A stretch of DNA of 64,000 nucleotides from CAWIOX01 sp963837775 (GTDB taxonomy: Bacteria > Pseudomonadota > Gammaproteobacteria > Burkholderiales > Burkholderiaceae_D). This document shows, piece after piece, positions 36,778 through 46,081 of the stretch; the stretch's first letter is position 1, and every line of letters begins with the position of its first letter. The stretch lies in NCBI GenBank assembly GCA_963837775.1, contig CAWIOX010000029.1, forward strand, positions 372,001 through 436,000. Direction: 5' to 3'. A model generated the notes under the pieces. The model was not told where the DNA came from. It did not search any database and saw only the letters and a program-made list of their open reading frames with translations. Made by a program: the position numbers and the translations under genes.

Positions 36778-37944
36778 ATGGGATTTTCATTGAAGTATAA
36801 CATTGATAAATTTATGTCCCTTGTACATCGCAATGCATTGAATCGGCCTGGCTTTCGTATTTTAGGGCAAATTATCTCAATTTCAGGTTTGCTTAGCACA
36901 CTTTCCGCAACGCCTGTATTTGCCGATGAATTAACAGATGTGAATAAATTGGTTCGTACAGGGCAGTTTGGCGAAGCCATCAGCAAAGCTGACACGTTTA
37001 TACTGCAGCATCCACGCGACGCACAAATGCGCTTCCTAAAAGGGCTGATCCTTACCGAGCAAAATAAGTCTACGGAAGCTATCGCAACTTTCACTAAACT
37101 AACAGAAGACTTTCCCAGCTTACCGGAACCCTACAACAATCTTGCAGTTCTATTCGCATCCATCGGCCAATATGAAAAAGCACGTGCCGCACTGGAGATG
37201 GCGATACGCACCAATCCGACTTATGCAACGGCCCAAGAAAATCTGGGCGATGTGTATGCAAAGCTGGCAAGTCAAGCTTACGACAAGGCATTGCAACTCG
37301 ATTCAGCCAACACCGGCGCCAAGACAAAACTGACACTGGTTCGGACTCTGATAGGCAATGCAACCGGTGGCACAAATCCAAAAGCTCCCTCAACAAATAC
37401 GCCCTCTGCGAGCACGAAACCTGTTGCAGCGCCCGTGATCACGGCAACAGCTACACCAGTCACCCAAAAATCCATTGCTCCCACAGTAAAACAAGAGCCG
37501 TCAAAAGTAATTACAAAAACTGAAATTGCTACCAAGGCCTCACCGAAACCAGAACTCAAGCCTGCAGAGAAGCCGACTCCAAAACCAGAAAATAGTGGCG
37601 AGGCGGATAAAAAAGCTGTGTTGAGCGCAGTTAATGGCTGGGCAAACGCATGGAGTACGCAAGATATGAAGGGATATCTTGGTTACTATGGAAATGACTT
37701 CCAAACGCCAAAAGGTATCTCACGCAAAGCCTGGGCCGATGAGCGTCATGCCCGCATTGAAGGCAAAAACAAAATTGATATCAAGATTGAGTCTCCGCAA
37801 GTGGCTATAGCAGGCAACACTGCCACGGTAAAATTTCGCCAAAGCTATATTTCCAACCGTTTTACTGCCAATAGCCGCAAAACCCTAGTATTAATGAAGC
37901 AAGGTGGAAAATGGCAAATCCAGCAAGAGCGTACAGGGAGCTGA
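36778..37944 (+). CDS. TPR protein with C-terminal NTF2-like (Cds6-type) domain
   Basis: A 388-residue exported protein: N-terminal hydrophobic segment (ILGQIISISGLLSTLSATPV, about 28-47, likely signal peptide ending near VFADE), TPR repeats (about 50-185), a Pro/Lys/Thr-rich linker (about 190-285) and an NTF2-like fold with WANAWSTQDMKGYLGYY. The following L,D-transpeptidase gene overlaps its stop (TGATG) and ends in a comparable domain, so the two probably act together on the cell wall. The start may be the ATG at 36814 (MSLVHRNA). Periplasmic partner or scaffold role is inference. Confidence 0.83.
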   Translation: MGFSLKYNIDKFMSLVHRNALNRPGFRILGQIISISGLLSTLSATPVFADELTDVNKLVRTGQFGEAISKADTFILQHPRDAQMRFLKGLILTEQNKSTEAIATFTKLTEDFPSLPEPYNNLAVLFASIGQYEKARAALEMAIRTNPTYATAQENLGDVYAKLASQAYDKALQLDSANTGAKTKLTLVRTLIGNATGGTNPKAPSTNTPSASTKPVAAPVITATATPVTQKSIAPTVKQEPSKVITKTEIATKASPKPELKPAEKPTPKPENSGEADKKAVLSAVNGWANAWSTQDMKGYLGYYGNDFQTPKGISRKAWADERHARIEGKNKIDIKIESPQVAIAGNTATVKFRQSYISNRFTANSRKTLVLMKQGGKWQIQQERTGS

Positions 37945-39191
37945 TGTCATATTTCGCAACAAACAAGCGCTCAAGAAAATTCGTTGGGCGCATTTTATTT
38001 CTATGCTTCCTTTGCCTGCAGCTATCAAGCGGCTTGATGACAACAACTGCCGCCGTAGCGTCCGCAGCACCTGCCTGGATTGCGGCAAAACCTGATCCTG
38101 ATATGCTGCTAATAGAGATATACAAAGATCTTTCATCTAATAATTTACGCCAAGCACAAATAAAAGCAGACAAATTGGTGGAGATCTACCCCAACTTTCG
38201 CTTGGGCCATTTGATCCGAGGTGATTTGCTGCTGATGCATGCTCGAGCCGTCAAGACTTTTGGCGCAGCAAAAGATGCCCCCCCAGACAAACTTAAGGAT
38301 TTGCGGGAAGAAGCCATTGCTCGCTTGAATGCGTTACATGAAAGACCTGATCCCAACTTGGTGCCTCGCTCAGTACTACAGTTAAGAAATGATCAAAAAC
38401 ATGTATTGGTTGTAGACACAAAACGCTCCCGCCTGTACGTCTACCAGAATCAGGGCAATCAGTTAAAATTATTAACTGATTACTATGTTTCACAGGGCAA
38501 ATTAGGCGCCAACAAGCTCAAGGAAGGCGATCAAAAGACGCCTATTGGCATTTATTACATCACAGGCCGCTTATCCAAAACACGACTGCCTGACTTTTAT
38601 GGCTCCGGTGCCTTGCCAATCAATTACCCAAATGAATGGGATAAAATTAACGGCCGTAACGGCTCTGGCATTTGGCTGCACGGCACTTCTTCCGACAGTT
38701 TCAGTCGTCCGCCACTCGCCTCAGATGGTTGTGTCGTTTTAAACAACCAAGATTTGCAACAATTATTTTCCTCAGTTGAAATTGGCAAAACACCTGTCGT
38801 CATCAGTGAGCAAGTTGAATTTATCAACAAGAAAAAATGGGATGCAGAACGCAATATTGCAACAAACCTAACAGAATCTTGGCGAGTAGCTACTGAAAGT
38901 AGGAATACTAACCGCTTATTAGACAGCTATTCGCAGCAGTTCAAGTCTGAAAGTGGTGAAAATTTAAAGACTTGGTTCGCAAAGAACCAGCAGTCATCGA
39001 CCGGAACCACGCAGCAAACAATCACACTGCGTGATGTTTCGCTGTTTAACTACCCGGGGAAAAGTGACATGATCGTCGGCACTTTTACACTAGACACTCA
39101 GTCTGGGAAATCAATAAAATCCCTTCGTAAACGCCAATATTGGGCAAAAGAAGGCTCGCAATGGAAAATTGTTTACGAAGGCAATATTTAA
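37944..39191 (+). CDS. L,D-transpeptidase (YkuD) with C-terminal Cds6-type domain
   Basis: Periplasmic enzyme that cross-links or decorates peptidoglycan. The 415-residue protein has a signal anchor (ILFLCFLCLQLSSGLMTT), a helical N-part, a YkuD domain (KHVLVVDTKRSRLYVYQNQG to VVISE) with the catalytic HGTSSDSFS...ASDGCVVLN including His and Cys, and an NTF2-like tail ending KRQYWAKEGSQWKIVYEGN. The start is the ATG overlapping the stop of the TPR gene. I reject an in-frame start at 37911 since it would lie deeper inside that gene. The pair looks like one functional unit. Confidence 0.9.
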   Translation: MSYFATNKRSRKFVGRILFLCFLCLQLSSGLMTTTAAVASAAPAWIAAKPDPDMLLIEIYKDLSSNNLRQAQIKADKLVEIYPNFRLGHLIRGDLLLMHARAVKTFGAAKDAPPDKLKDLREEAIARLNALHERPDPNLVPRSVLQLRNDQKHVLVVDTKRSRLYVYQNQGNQLKLLTDYYVSQGKLGANKLKEGDQKTPIGIYYITGRLSKTRLPDFYGSGALPINYPNEWDKINGRNGSGIWLHGTSSDSFSRPPLASDGCVVLNNQDLQQLFSSVEIGKTPVVISEQVEFINKKKWDAERNIATNLTESWRVATESRNTNRLLDSYSQQFKSESGENLKTWFAKNQQSSTGTTQQTITLRDVSLFNYPGKSDMIVGTFTLDTQSGKSIKSLRKRQYWAKEGSQWKIVYEGNI

Positions 39192-39201
39192 GGAACTCAT
39201 A

Positions 39202-39780
39202 ATGCAAAATTCACGCCGTCATTTCTTCGCAATAGTTACTGGACTAACGCTCGCCAGCACATTCAATTTGACGCAGGCAGCAGAAACACCTCACGTTTTA
39301 CTAAAAACCAATATGGGTGAAATCGTGCTAGAACTGTACCCGGAAAAAGCTCCGAAATCAGTAGCCAATTTTCTCCAATATGTGAAAAATGGCCACTACA
39401 ACGGCACAATTTTTCATCGCGTCATTACGGATTTCATGATCCAGGGTGGCGGGTTTGACAAGAATCTGCAGCAAAAACCGACAAGTGTGCCGATTGAAAA
39501 CGAAGCCAAGAATGGTCTCAAGAATGTAAACTACAGCATTGCGATGGCACGTACTGGCGACCCGCACTCAGCGACAGCACAATTTTTTATTAATACGAAC
39601 AATAATCGCCCCCTCGACTACCCCAGCCAAGATGGATGGGGTTATGCGGTATTTGGCAAAGTCATCAAAGGCGCCGAAGTAGTTGATAAGATCAAATCCG
39701 TCGCTGTGGGCAACCAGGGCATGCATCAGAACGTCCCGACCGTACCTGTGGTGATCGAATCTGCTGCAATCACCAAATAA
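39202..39780 (+). CDS. ppiA: periplasmic cyclophilin-type peptidyl-prolyl isomerase
   Basis: A 192-residue PPIase with a signal peptide (RRHFFAIVTGLTLASTFNLT, cut near AAE) and a full cyclophilin domain: NFLQYVKNGHYNGTIFHRVI, FMIQGGGF, SIAMARTGDPHSATAQFFIN. The start ATG has AAGGAA 8 nt upstream; an earlier in-frame ATG at 39169 overlaps the transpeptidase gene. It is followed after 42 nt by a cytoplasmic paralogue, ppiB. Confidence 0.93.
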   Translation: MQNSRRHFFAIVTGLTLASTFNLTQAAETPHVLLKTNMGEIVLELYPEKAPKSVANFLQYVKNGHYNGTIFHRVITDFMIQGGGFDKNLQQKPTSVPIENEAKNGLKNVNYSIAMARTGDPHSATAQFFINTNNNRPLDYPSQDGWGYAVFGKVIKGAEVVDKIKSVAVGNQGMHQNVPTVPVVIESAAITK

Positions 39781-39822
39781 CTCTACTCAACTTATATAAC
39801 CACCTATTCCATAAGGATTCTC

Positions 39823-40311
39823 ATGGCTGTCATCCTCACCACCAATCACGGCAATATTACAATTGATCTCGACATAGAAAAAGCGCCAAAAACTGTTGCA
39901 AATTTTCTGACCTACGTCAATTCCGGCCATTATGCCGGCACGATTTTTCATCGCATTATTGATGGTTTCATGATTCAGGGTGGCGGCTTCGAGCCCGGGA
40001 TGAAACAAAAGCCAACCAACGCCCCAGTCGAAAACGAAGCCAAGAACGGCCTCAAGAATGTGCCTTACACGCTGGCAATGGCACGCACCTCCGACCCGCA
40101 CTCCGCCTCATCCCAGTTCTTCATCAACATCAAGAACAATGACTTCCTCGACTACCCAGGTCAGGACGGCTGGGGCTACTGCGTTTTTGGCAAAGTGATA
40201 GAAGGCATGGACGTCGTCGACAAGATCAAAGCGGTCAAAACAACCCGTGCCGGCATGTTCGCTGATGTACCAGTGGAAGATGTCATCATCGAAAAAGCTG
40301 AAGTGGTGTAA
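39823..40311 (+). CDS. ppiB: cytoplasmic cyclophilin-type peptidyl-prolyl isomerase
   Basis: A 162-residue protein close in sequence to the preceding ppiA but lacking a signal peptide. Active-site segments: YAGTIFHRIIDGFMIQGGGF, TLAMARTSDPHSASSQFFIN, and GWGYCVFGKVIEGMDVVDKI. The tandem of exported and cytosolic forms, one after the other, suggests local duplication and is common in Burkholderiales. lpxH follows after 52 nt. Confidence 0.95.
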   Translation: MAVILTTNHGNITIDLDIEKAPKTVANFLTYVNSGHYAGTIFHRIIDGFMIQGGGFEPGMKQKPTNAPVENEAKNGLKNVPYTLAMARTSDPHSASSQFFINIKNNDFLDYPGQDGWGYCVFGKVIEGMDVVDKIKAVKTTRAGMFADVPVEDVIIEKAEVV

Positions 40312-40363
40312 ATAGCATTTCATAGCAACCGTATTGCACTAATTCACCAGGAACGATTCGTTC

Positions 40364-41158
40364 ATGAAACTTGCCGTCTCCACGGTTAAAGCGCAACATG
40401 AGATGGTTGCGCTTTTTATTTCTGACCTTCACTTGCACGCGGCATTACCACGCACAACGCAGGCATTTTTTGATTTCCTGCACCAGCACGCAATGCAAGC
40501 ACGTCAGTTATATTTGCTCGGTGACATATTTGAATACTGGGCGGGGGACGACGATATTTCCAGCCCCTTCAACCAGAGCGTGATAGCAGAGATTCGCACT
40601 GTCAGCGATGCCGGCATCGATGTATTCTGGATAGCAGGAAATCGCGACTTTCTGGTCGGCGCTGATTTCGCCAAAGCCAGTGGGGCAACTTTCTTACCAG
40701 ACCCTTTTGTCGCCAAGATAGCCGGGCACCGCATCACGTTAACGCACGGCGATGCACAATGCACTGACGACTTGGCTTACATGGCTTTTCGCAGTCAAGT
40801 ACGCGAGCGGTCTTGGCAGACACAATTCCTGGCTATGCCGCTGGCACAACGCAAAACCATCATCGAAGGGCTACGCAATGGCAGCCGACACCAGCAGCAA
40901 AACAAATCCCAAACCATCATGGATGTCAATGCTGCTGCCGTCGATTCCCTGCTCAACAGTAACGGCACCTCCATCATGATTCACGGACACACGCACCGAC
41001 CCGCCTGCCATATTGTCGCTCATGGTGATCACCCGCATATACGATATGTATTACCAGATTGGGAATGCGACATTCCCCTTCAGCGTGGTGGCTGGATAGG
41101 TATCGATACAACGGGCGCGATCCGGCGCTTCGCACTCAATGGTACAGAACAGGTATAA
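40364..41158 (+). CDS. lpxH: UDP-2,3-diacylglucosamine pyrophosphohydrolase
   Basis: Hydrolyses UDP-2,3-diacylglucosamine to lipid X and UMP in lipid A synthesis, at the inner membrane surface. The 264-residue calcineurin-like phosphoesterase shows all metal motifs: ISDLHLH, GDIFEYWAGDD, GNRDFLVG, LTHGDAQCTDD and IHGHTHRPA. Start uncertain: an ATG at 40403 just before VALFISDLHL is also possible. The same pathway product is modified by the arn operon in this window. Confidence 0.94.
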   Translation: MKLAVSTVKAQHEMVALFISDLHLHAALPRTTQAFFDFLHQHAMQARQLYLLGDIFEYWAGDDDISSPFNQSVIAEIRTVSDAGIDVFWIAGNRDFLVGADFAKASGATFLPDPFVAKIAGHRITLTHGDAQCTDDLAYMAFRSQVRERSWQTQFLAMPLAQRKTIIEGLRNGSRHQQQNKSQTIMDVNAAAVDSLLNSNGTSIMIHGHTHRPACHIVAHGDHPHIRYVLPDWECDIPLQRGGWIGIDTTGAIRRFALNGTEQV

Positions 41159-41312
41159 AGTGTTGACTTACAGCACTCCCAATGTGTCGTTCAGCCAGAC
41201 GAACCATAGTTTTTGACGGAGTATGCATATCCACTATTGGTTACCCCAATGAAATATTACGCCACAAACGATCTCATAAAATTACTCACCCCAGTATCTT
41301 ATATTCCTTAAA

Positions 41313-42074
41313 TCAGTTTTTTTGTTTCAACAAAATTTTCTTTGCAATCCCGCGCAAGATATTAACCTCCTCCACCTCCAACTGTGCTCGAGTAAAGAGT
41401 CGCTTCAAGCGCGACATCAATTTCTTAGGATTGTCAGGATCGAGAAAATCAATCGCTGCCAATGCCTGCTCCAAATGAGTATACATACCATCAATTTGCT
41501 GAATTCCGGCAGGCTCACCCTGAAAGCCGATAGCAGCTCTGACTGGGAGCGCATCACCCAGTGCGGCAACACGGCACTCATAAGCCAATACCTGTGCAGC
41601 CTGCGCCAAATTTAACGACGAATATTCCGGATTAGCAGGGATATTAATCAGGACATTGCACTTTTCAACAATATCGTTGGGCAAACCGAAGCGCTCACTG
41701 CCAAATACCAATGCCGCAGTCAGGCCAATATTGACATTTAAATAAGCAGCGAGGCTGCGAGGATTAATGACCGGCGGCGAAAATTCGCGCAACCTGGCCG
41801 TAACTGCCGCAGCATAGTTACAACCAAGCAATGCCTCTTCAATCGAAGCGACCACGCGCGCTCCCGACAGAATATCTTGTGCACCGCTGGCAAATGCGAT
41901 TGCCTCCTCATGACAAATGGCATTCGGAAAGCGCGGATTAACCAACACCAACTCTGAAAACCCCATCGTTTTCATCGCGCGAGCGACTGCGCCAATATTG
42001 CCTTCACGGCTGGTCTGGACCAGGACAAAACGCAAACGTTTGAAAAGAGAGGTATTGATTTGAGGCTGCATCAT
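41313..42074 (-). CDS. trmJ: tRNA (cytidine/uridine-2'-O-)-methyltransferase TrmJ
   Basis: SPOUT methyltransferase that methylates the ribose at position 32 of several tRNAs. The 253-residue protein has REGNIGAVARAMKTMGF, LVLVNPRFP, and the knotted SAM site ALVFGSERFGLPNDIVEKC then INIPANPEYSSLNLAQAAQV. Length and divergence from suhB (152-nt gap) match the usual trmJ-suhB arrangement. The 154 nt after it, towards lpxH, hold nothing recognisable. Confidence 0.94.
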   Translation of the reverse strand: MMQPQINTSLFKRLRFVLVQTSREGNIGAVARAMKTMGFSELVLVNPRFPNAICHEEAIAFASGAQDILSGARVVASIEEALLGCNYAAAVTARLREFSPPVINPRSLAAYLNVNIGLTAALVFGSERFGLPNDIVEKCNVLINIPANPEYSSLNLAQAAQVLAYECRVAALGDALPVRAAIGFQGEPAGIQQIDGMYTHLEQALAAIDFLDPDNPKKLMSRLKRLFTRAQLEVEEVNILRGIAKKILLKQKN

Positions 42075-42226
42075 TTAAAATAGCGACATTGCGCGGGTAA
42101 ACAAGACGGGTTCAAGGGTGACTTCAAGTGTCAACTCAGTCAAAAATACGCCGCATCGCTCTTTAATTCATTGTTGTGCAGTTCTTTCGCGACTAGCGAC
42201 GGCACCACCATTTTAACGGAACATAT

Positions 42227-43015
42227 ATGCATCCCATGCTCAATACGGCGATCAAAGCCGCCCGCCGTGGCGCTTCGATCATCAATCGCGCCTCTTTCGA
42301 CCTTGATCGGGTCAGTATCACCGAAAAAAAGCACAATGATTTCGTCACTGATATCGACAATGCTGTCGAACAAGCCATCATTGAAGTTCTGCTGAACGCT
42401 TACCCTAGCCACGCCATTCTGGCTGAAGAATCCGGCGCATCCGCCAATCTACACGACGAAAATGAGAACGTGTGGATTATCGATCCGATTGATGGCACCA
42501 CCAATTTCATCCACGGATTTCCACAATATTGCGTTTCTATCGCACTTCAGCAGCGTGGTGTCATCACACAAGCCGTGGTCTACGACCCGACTCGCAATGA
42601 CCTTTTCACTGCCACCAAAGGTAGTGGCGCTTACCTAAATGAAAAACGCATCCGCGTCACCAAATTTGACAAATTAAGCGATGCACTGATCGGCACCGGA
42701 ATGCCAAGTGACTTGAGCCGTCTCGATGAGTACATGCAGATGTTCCGTCTAATGACCGAGAAATCTCAGGGATTGCGTCGTCCAGGCGCAGCAGCGCTCG
42801 ACTTGGCCTATATCGCCGCAGGCCGCCTTGACGGCTTTTTCGAAAAGGGCTTGCAGCCTTGGGACATCGCAGCAGGCTCCCTGTTGGTTACTGAATCCGG
42901 CGGTATCGTGGGCAATTTCTCTGGAGAATCCGACTATCTTTACCAAGGCGACGTCATCGCCGGAAATCCAAAGGTTTTCGCACAAATGATCACCCAACTG
43001 AAACAATTTGCCTAG
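42227..43015 (+). CDS. suhB: inositol-1-monophosphatase family protein SuhB
   Basis: A 262-residue magnesium-dependent phosphatase that also takes part in rRNA transcription complexes in E. coli. The metal-binding signatures are intact: AEESG, WIIDPIDGTTNFIHGF and the late GLQPWDIAAGSLLVTESGG. The length is typical. It has a rho-independent terminator at 43055-43089. Confidence 0.95.
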   Translation: MHPMLNTAIKAARRGASIINRASFDLDRVSITEKKHNDFVTDIDNAVEQAIIEVLLNAYPSHAILAEESGASANLHDENENVWIIDPIDGTTNFIHGFPQYCVSIALQQRGVITQAVVYDPTRNDLFTATKGSGAYLNEKRIRVTKFDKLSDALIGTGMPSDLSRLDEYMQMFRLMTEKSQGLRRPGAAALDLAYIAAGRLDGFFEKGLQPWDIAAGSLLVTESGGIVGNFSGESDYLYQGDVIAGNPKVFAQMITQLKQFA

Positions 43016-43054
43016 GCAAATGTCTTTCTAGCGGGATGCTCACGCAAACTCACT

Positions 43055-43089
43055 ATGCCATCCACGTGTAAGACTGGATGGCATTTTTT
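43055..43089 (+). terminator. rho-independent terminator after suhB
   Basis: Arms ATGCCATCC (43055-43063) and GGATGGCAT (43076-43084) followed by a run of T to 43089, 40 nt past the suhB stop. Confidence 0.92.
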
Positions 43090-43291
43090 CTTGCTTGATT
43101 GAATAGAATACCAGCATCAGCCACATGTTGATTCATGGCTTGCACAAGCATTCACCAACGCTGTTATACTGCACCGTGCGGCAATTTACCAGTCCCCCTG
43201 CCGCTGTCTATTACGACCTCCTGCACACAGATCTGTTTGCCTGCGACTGGCGCCTTAAATGGTGACAGGCCGATCTCCTTTTAGAATATAC

Positions 43292-44632
43292 ATGTCATTT
43301 TCCCAACTCGGTCTATCCGATGCAATTCTCCGTGCCGTTACCGAACTCGGTTATAGCACACCCACCCCAATTCAGTTGCAAGCAATTCCTGCGGTGATGG
43401 CCGGAGGCGATCTGCTGGCTGGCGCACAAACTGGCACCGGAAAAACTGCCGGTTTTACCCTCCCAATCTTGCATCGCTTGTCCAACGCCGAAAAAAATCC
43501 GAGTACAGTTGGTACACCGATTAGAGCACTGATTTTGACCCCTACCCGCGAACTCGCGGCACAAGTCGAAGAAAGCGTGCGCCAATATAGCAAGTACCTG
43601 AAACTATCTTCAACCGTCATTTTTGGCGGTGTCGGCATCAACCCGCAAATTAAGTTATTGAAACATGGTGTCGATATTTTGGTTGCAACACCCGGCCGCC
43701 TCCTGGACCATATGCAACAAGGCACGGTTAACCTGAAAAATATTGAGATTTTGGTATTGGACGAAGCTGACCGTATGCTTGACATGGGCTTTATCAAGGA
43801 TATTCGCAAAGTTCTCGCTGCATTACCGAAGCAACGTCAAAATCTGCTGTTCTCGGCAACCTTTTCCGATGACATCAAAATGTTAGCGGATGGCCTGCTG
43901 AACAAGCCCGCAATGATTGAAGTAGCGCGCCGTAATTCGACAGTGGAAATCATTGCACAAAAAGTACATCCTGTGGATCGTGATCGTAAGCATCCAATGC
44001 TGACCCATTTGATAAAAACTCATGCTTGGTCGCAAGTGCTGGTCTTCACGCGCACCAAACACGGGGCAAATAAGCTGGTTGAGCAACTAGGAAAAGATAC
44101 TATTACTGCGATGGCAATTCATGGCAACAAAAGCCAATCAGCACGTACTAAAGCATTATCAGAATTCAAGGATGGCCGCCTGCAAGTTCTGGTTGCCACT
44201 GATATCGCCGCCCGTGGCATCGACATTGACCAATTGCCGCATGTGGTAAATTACGACCTCCCTAACGTACCAGAGGACTATGTTCATCGCATCGGACGCA
44301 CTGGCCGCGCCGGCGCCACTGGCGAAGCCGTATCGCTGGTCTGTGTCGACGAGTTCGAGTTACTGAGGGATATCGAAAAACTGATCAAGCGTGAACTGCC
44401 GAAAGAGTTCATTGAAGGCTTCGAGCCAGATCCGCATGCAAAGGCACAACCAATTCAGTTACGCAGTGGCAATGGCGGAGGCGGGCGTCAACGACCGTCA
44501 GGAAAAGCAGCACTTGGTCAGTCGCGTAACGCACCAGCAGGTAAACCACGCTCCGGCTCTACACAACCGAGTGGCAATAATTTTTCCGGAAAAACATCGG
44601 CACAACATCGTTCAGGTGGACGCGGACGATAA
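43292..44632 (+). CDS. rhlE: DEAD-box ATP-dependent RNA helicase, RhlE type
   Basis: RNA helicase with all motifs: Q-motif TPTPIQLQAIP, GAQTGTGKTAG, PTRELAAQ, VLDEADRMLDMGF, FSATF, DIAARGIDIDQLPHVVNYD and HRIGRTGRAG. The last ~60 residues are a basic Gly/Arg/Ser-rich tail typical of RhlE-like proteins. I choose the ATG at 43292 (MSFSQLGLSD, 446 residues), matching the usual N-terminus, over an in-frame GTG/ATG upstream. It is isolated by terminators. Confidence 0.94.
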   Translation: MSFSQLGLSDAILRAVTELGYSTPTPIQLQAIPAVMAGGDLLAGAQTGTGKTAGFTLPILHRLSNAEKNPSTVGTPIRALILTPTRELAAQVEESVRQYSKYLKLSSTVIFGGVGINPQIKLLKHGVDILVATPGRLLDHMQQGTVNLKNIEILVLDEADRMLDMGFIKDIRKVLAALPKQRQNLLFSATFSDDIKMLADGLLNKPAMIEVARRNSTVEIIAQKVHPVDRDRKHPMLTHLIKTHAWSQVLVFTRTKHGANKLVEQLGKDTITAMAIHGNKSQSARTKALSEFKDGRLQVLVATDIAARGIDIDQLPHVVNYDLPNVPEDYVHRIGRTGRAGATGEAVSLVCVDEFELLRDIEKLIKRELPKEFIEGFEPDPHAKAQPIQLRSGNGGGGRQRPSGKAALGQSRNAPAGKPRSGSTQPSGNNFSGKTSAQHRSGGRGR

Positions 44633-44638
44633 TCACAT

Positions 44639-44666
44639 AGGTGGCGGAATCTTGGTAACGCCACCT
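44639..44666. other. 8-bp GC hairpin after rhlE
   Basis: AGGTGGCG (44639-44646) pairs with CGCCACCT (44659-44666). It sits between convergent rhlE and the ABC gene. There is no T-run on either side, so termination is likely weak or factor-dependent. Confidence 0.45.
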
Positions 44667-44736
44667 GCAAGTAAGGTTCGGCAGCAAACAACACTGCGCA
44701 TCAAAAAATCCAATGTTAAAAATAAGCTGCCGCGAC

Positions 44737-45426
44737 CTAGTTACCTATTAATTTACCAGCCGAAATAGTAATGGTCCTCTCGCATCTTGCTGCGATTGAT
44801 GCATCATGCGTGACAAGGATCAGAGTGGAATCATGCTCAAGATTCAATTCAAACATTAACTGAATGACTAACTCACCAGTTGCCGCATCCAGACTACCAG
44901 TTGGCTCATCTGCGAAAAGTAGTTGCGGTTGAGTCACGAAGGCGCGAGCAAGTGCAACGCGCTGTTGCTCACCACCCGACAAGTACTTCGGATAGTGATT
45001 CAAACGACTGGATAAACCTACCCGTTCAAGCATTCTTTCAGCCTTCACCTTTGCCTGTGGACTACCATGTAACTCCAACGGCAACATGACATTTTCCAAG
45101 GCATTCAAATGAGAGAGCAATTGAAAGGATTGAAAGACGAAACCCAGCTTCTTCTTGCGTATTTGAGCACGTCCGTCCTCATCTAAAGCAAAAATGTCGA
45201 TGCCACCGATTTTTACAATACCGCCTGAAGGTACGTCTAATCCAGCCATCAGTCCCAGAAGAGTAGTTTTACCAGATCCGGAAGCACCGACGATTGCAAG
45301 CGTTTCGCCTGCCTGGACGGTAAAATTAATAGCTGTCAGAATATTAATTTCACCTGTCGCATCAGAGACCCGCTTACTCAGATTAATAATTTCTATCACG
45401 GCTGGAGTTGCAAAGGTTTTTGACAT
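44737..45426 (-). CDS. ABC transporter ATP-binding protein, LolD/YbbA type
   Basis: A 229-residue ATPase of the MacB/LolD/YbbA class: Walker A GASGSGKTTL, Q-loop FVFQSFQLL, signature LSGGEQQRVALARA, Walker B LLFADEPTGSLD and the H-loop VTHD. It is divergent from tesA exactly as ybbA is in E. coli, so the YbbA label fits. The usual permease partner (YbbP) is missing: the next gene on this strand is not a permease. The ATPase must use a permease encoded elsewhere or be an orphan. Confidence 0.9.
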   Translation of the reverse strand: MSKTFATPAVIEIINLSKRVSDATGEINILTAINFTVQAGETLAIVGASGSGKTTLLGLMAGLDVPSGGIVKIGGIDIFALDEDGRAQIRKKKLGFVFQSFQLLSHLNALENVMLPLELHGSPQAKVKAERMLERVGLSSRLNHYPKYLSGGEQQRVALARAFVTQPQLLFADEPTGSLDAATGELVIQLMFELNLEHDSTLILVTHDASIAARCERTITISAGKLIGN

Positions 45427-45441
45427 GCAAGTAATAAAAAA

Positions 45442-46077
45442 ATGCTTATTAAAATACTAAGAATATTGAAAATATCAGTTTGCGCCATGCTGCTCGTAAC
45501 ATTTGCAACATCTTCCTATTCTGCATCAAAAACTATCCTTGTACTAGGTGATAGCCTGTCCGCAGAATACGGATTGCCACGTGGCACAGGCTGGGTCGCA
45601 CTATTGGAAAAGCGTCTTAAAGCCGAAAAAATAGAAGTGACCATCGTCAATGCCAGCATCAGCGGCGAAACCACAAGCGGTGGAAAAAACCGCTTACCTG
45701 AATTACTAGCCAAACATCACCCTGCGATCATTATCATTGAATTAGGGGGAAATGATGGCTTACGCGGATTATCCATTAAGGACTCAGAGGAAAATCTCCG
45801 CATGATGATTTCCACCTCAAAAAAATCACATGCCAAACTGCTGTTGCTTGGAATGAAAATTCCACCTAATTATGGCCATGATTACACAGAGCAGTTTTCG
45901 AAACTTTATCCAAAACTTGCAATAGAAACAAAAACAACACTTGTACCATTCATATTAAAAGGCATTGCGGACAAACCCCAACTGTTCCAGGCTGATCGTA
46001 TACACCCTACGACTGAAGCCCAATCCATCATGCTAGACAACATCTGGCCTTACATCAAACCTCTATTAGTAAAATGA
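45442..46077 (+). CDS. tesA: arylesterase / acyl-CoA thioesterase I, SGNH family
   Basis: Periplasmic lipolytic enzyme. The 211-residue protein has a signal peptide (ILKISVCAMLLVTFATSSYS) and the SGNH blocks GDSLSAEYGL (catalytic Ser), SISGETT, GGNDGLRG and DRIHPTTEA (catalytic Asp/His). The start codons of tesA and the divergent ABC gene are only 15 nt apart, and no ribosome site is seen here. A later ATG at 45487 is possible, with a shorter signal peptide. Confidence 0.92.
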   Translation: MLIKILRILKISVCAMLLVTFATSSYSASKTILVLGDSLSAEYGLPRGTGWVALLEKRLKAEKIEVTIVNASISGETTSGGKNRLPELLAKHHPAIIIIELGGNDGLRGLSIKDSEENLRMMISTSKKSHAKLLLLGMKIPPNYGHDYTEQFSKLYPKLAIETKTTLVPFILKGIADKPQLFQADRIHPTTEAQSIMLDNIWPYIKPLLVK

Positions 46078-46081
46078 GCAT

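Noticed and set aside
41159..41312. Small gene between lpxH and trmJ
   Set aside because: The open frame has no ribosome site and overlaps the trmJ end; no coding features.
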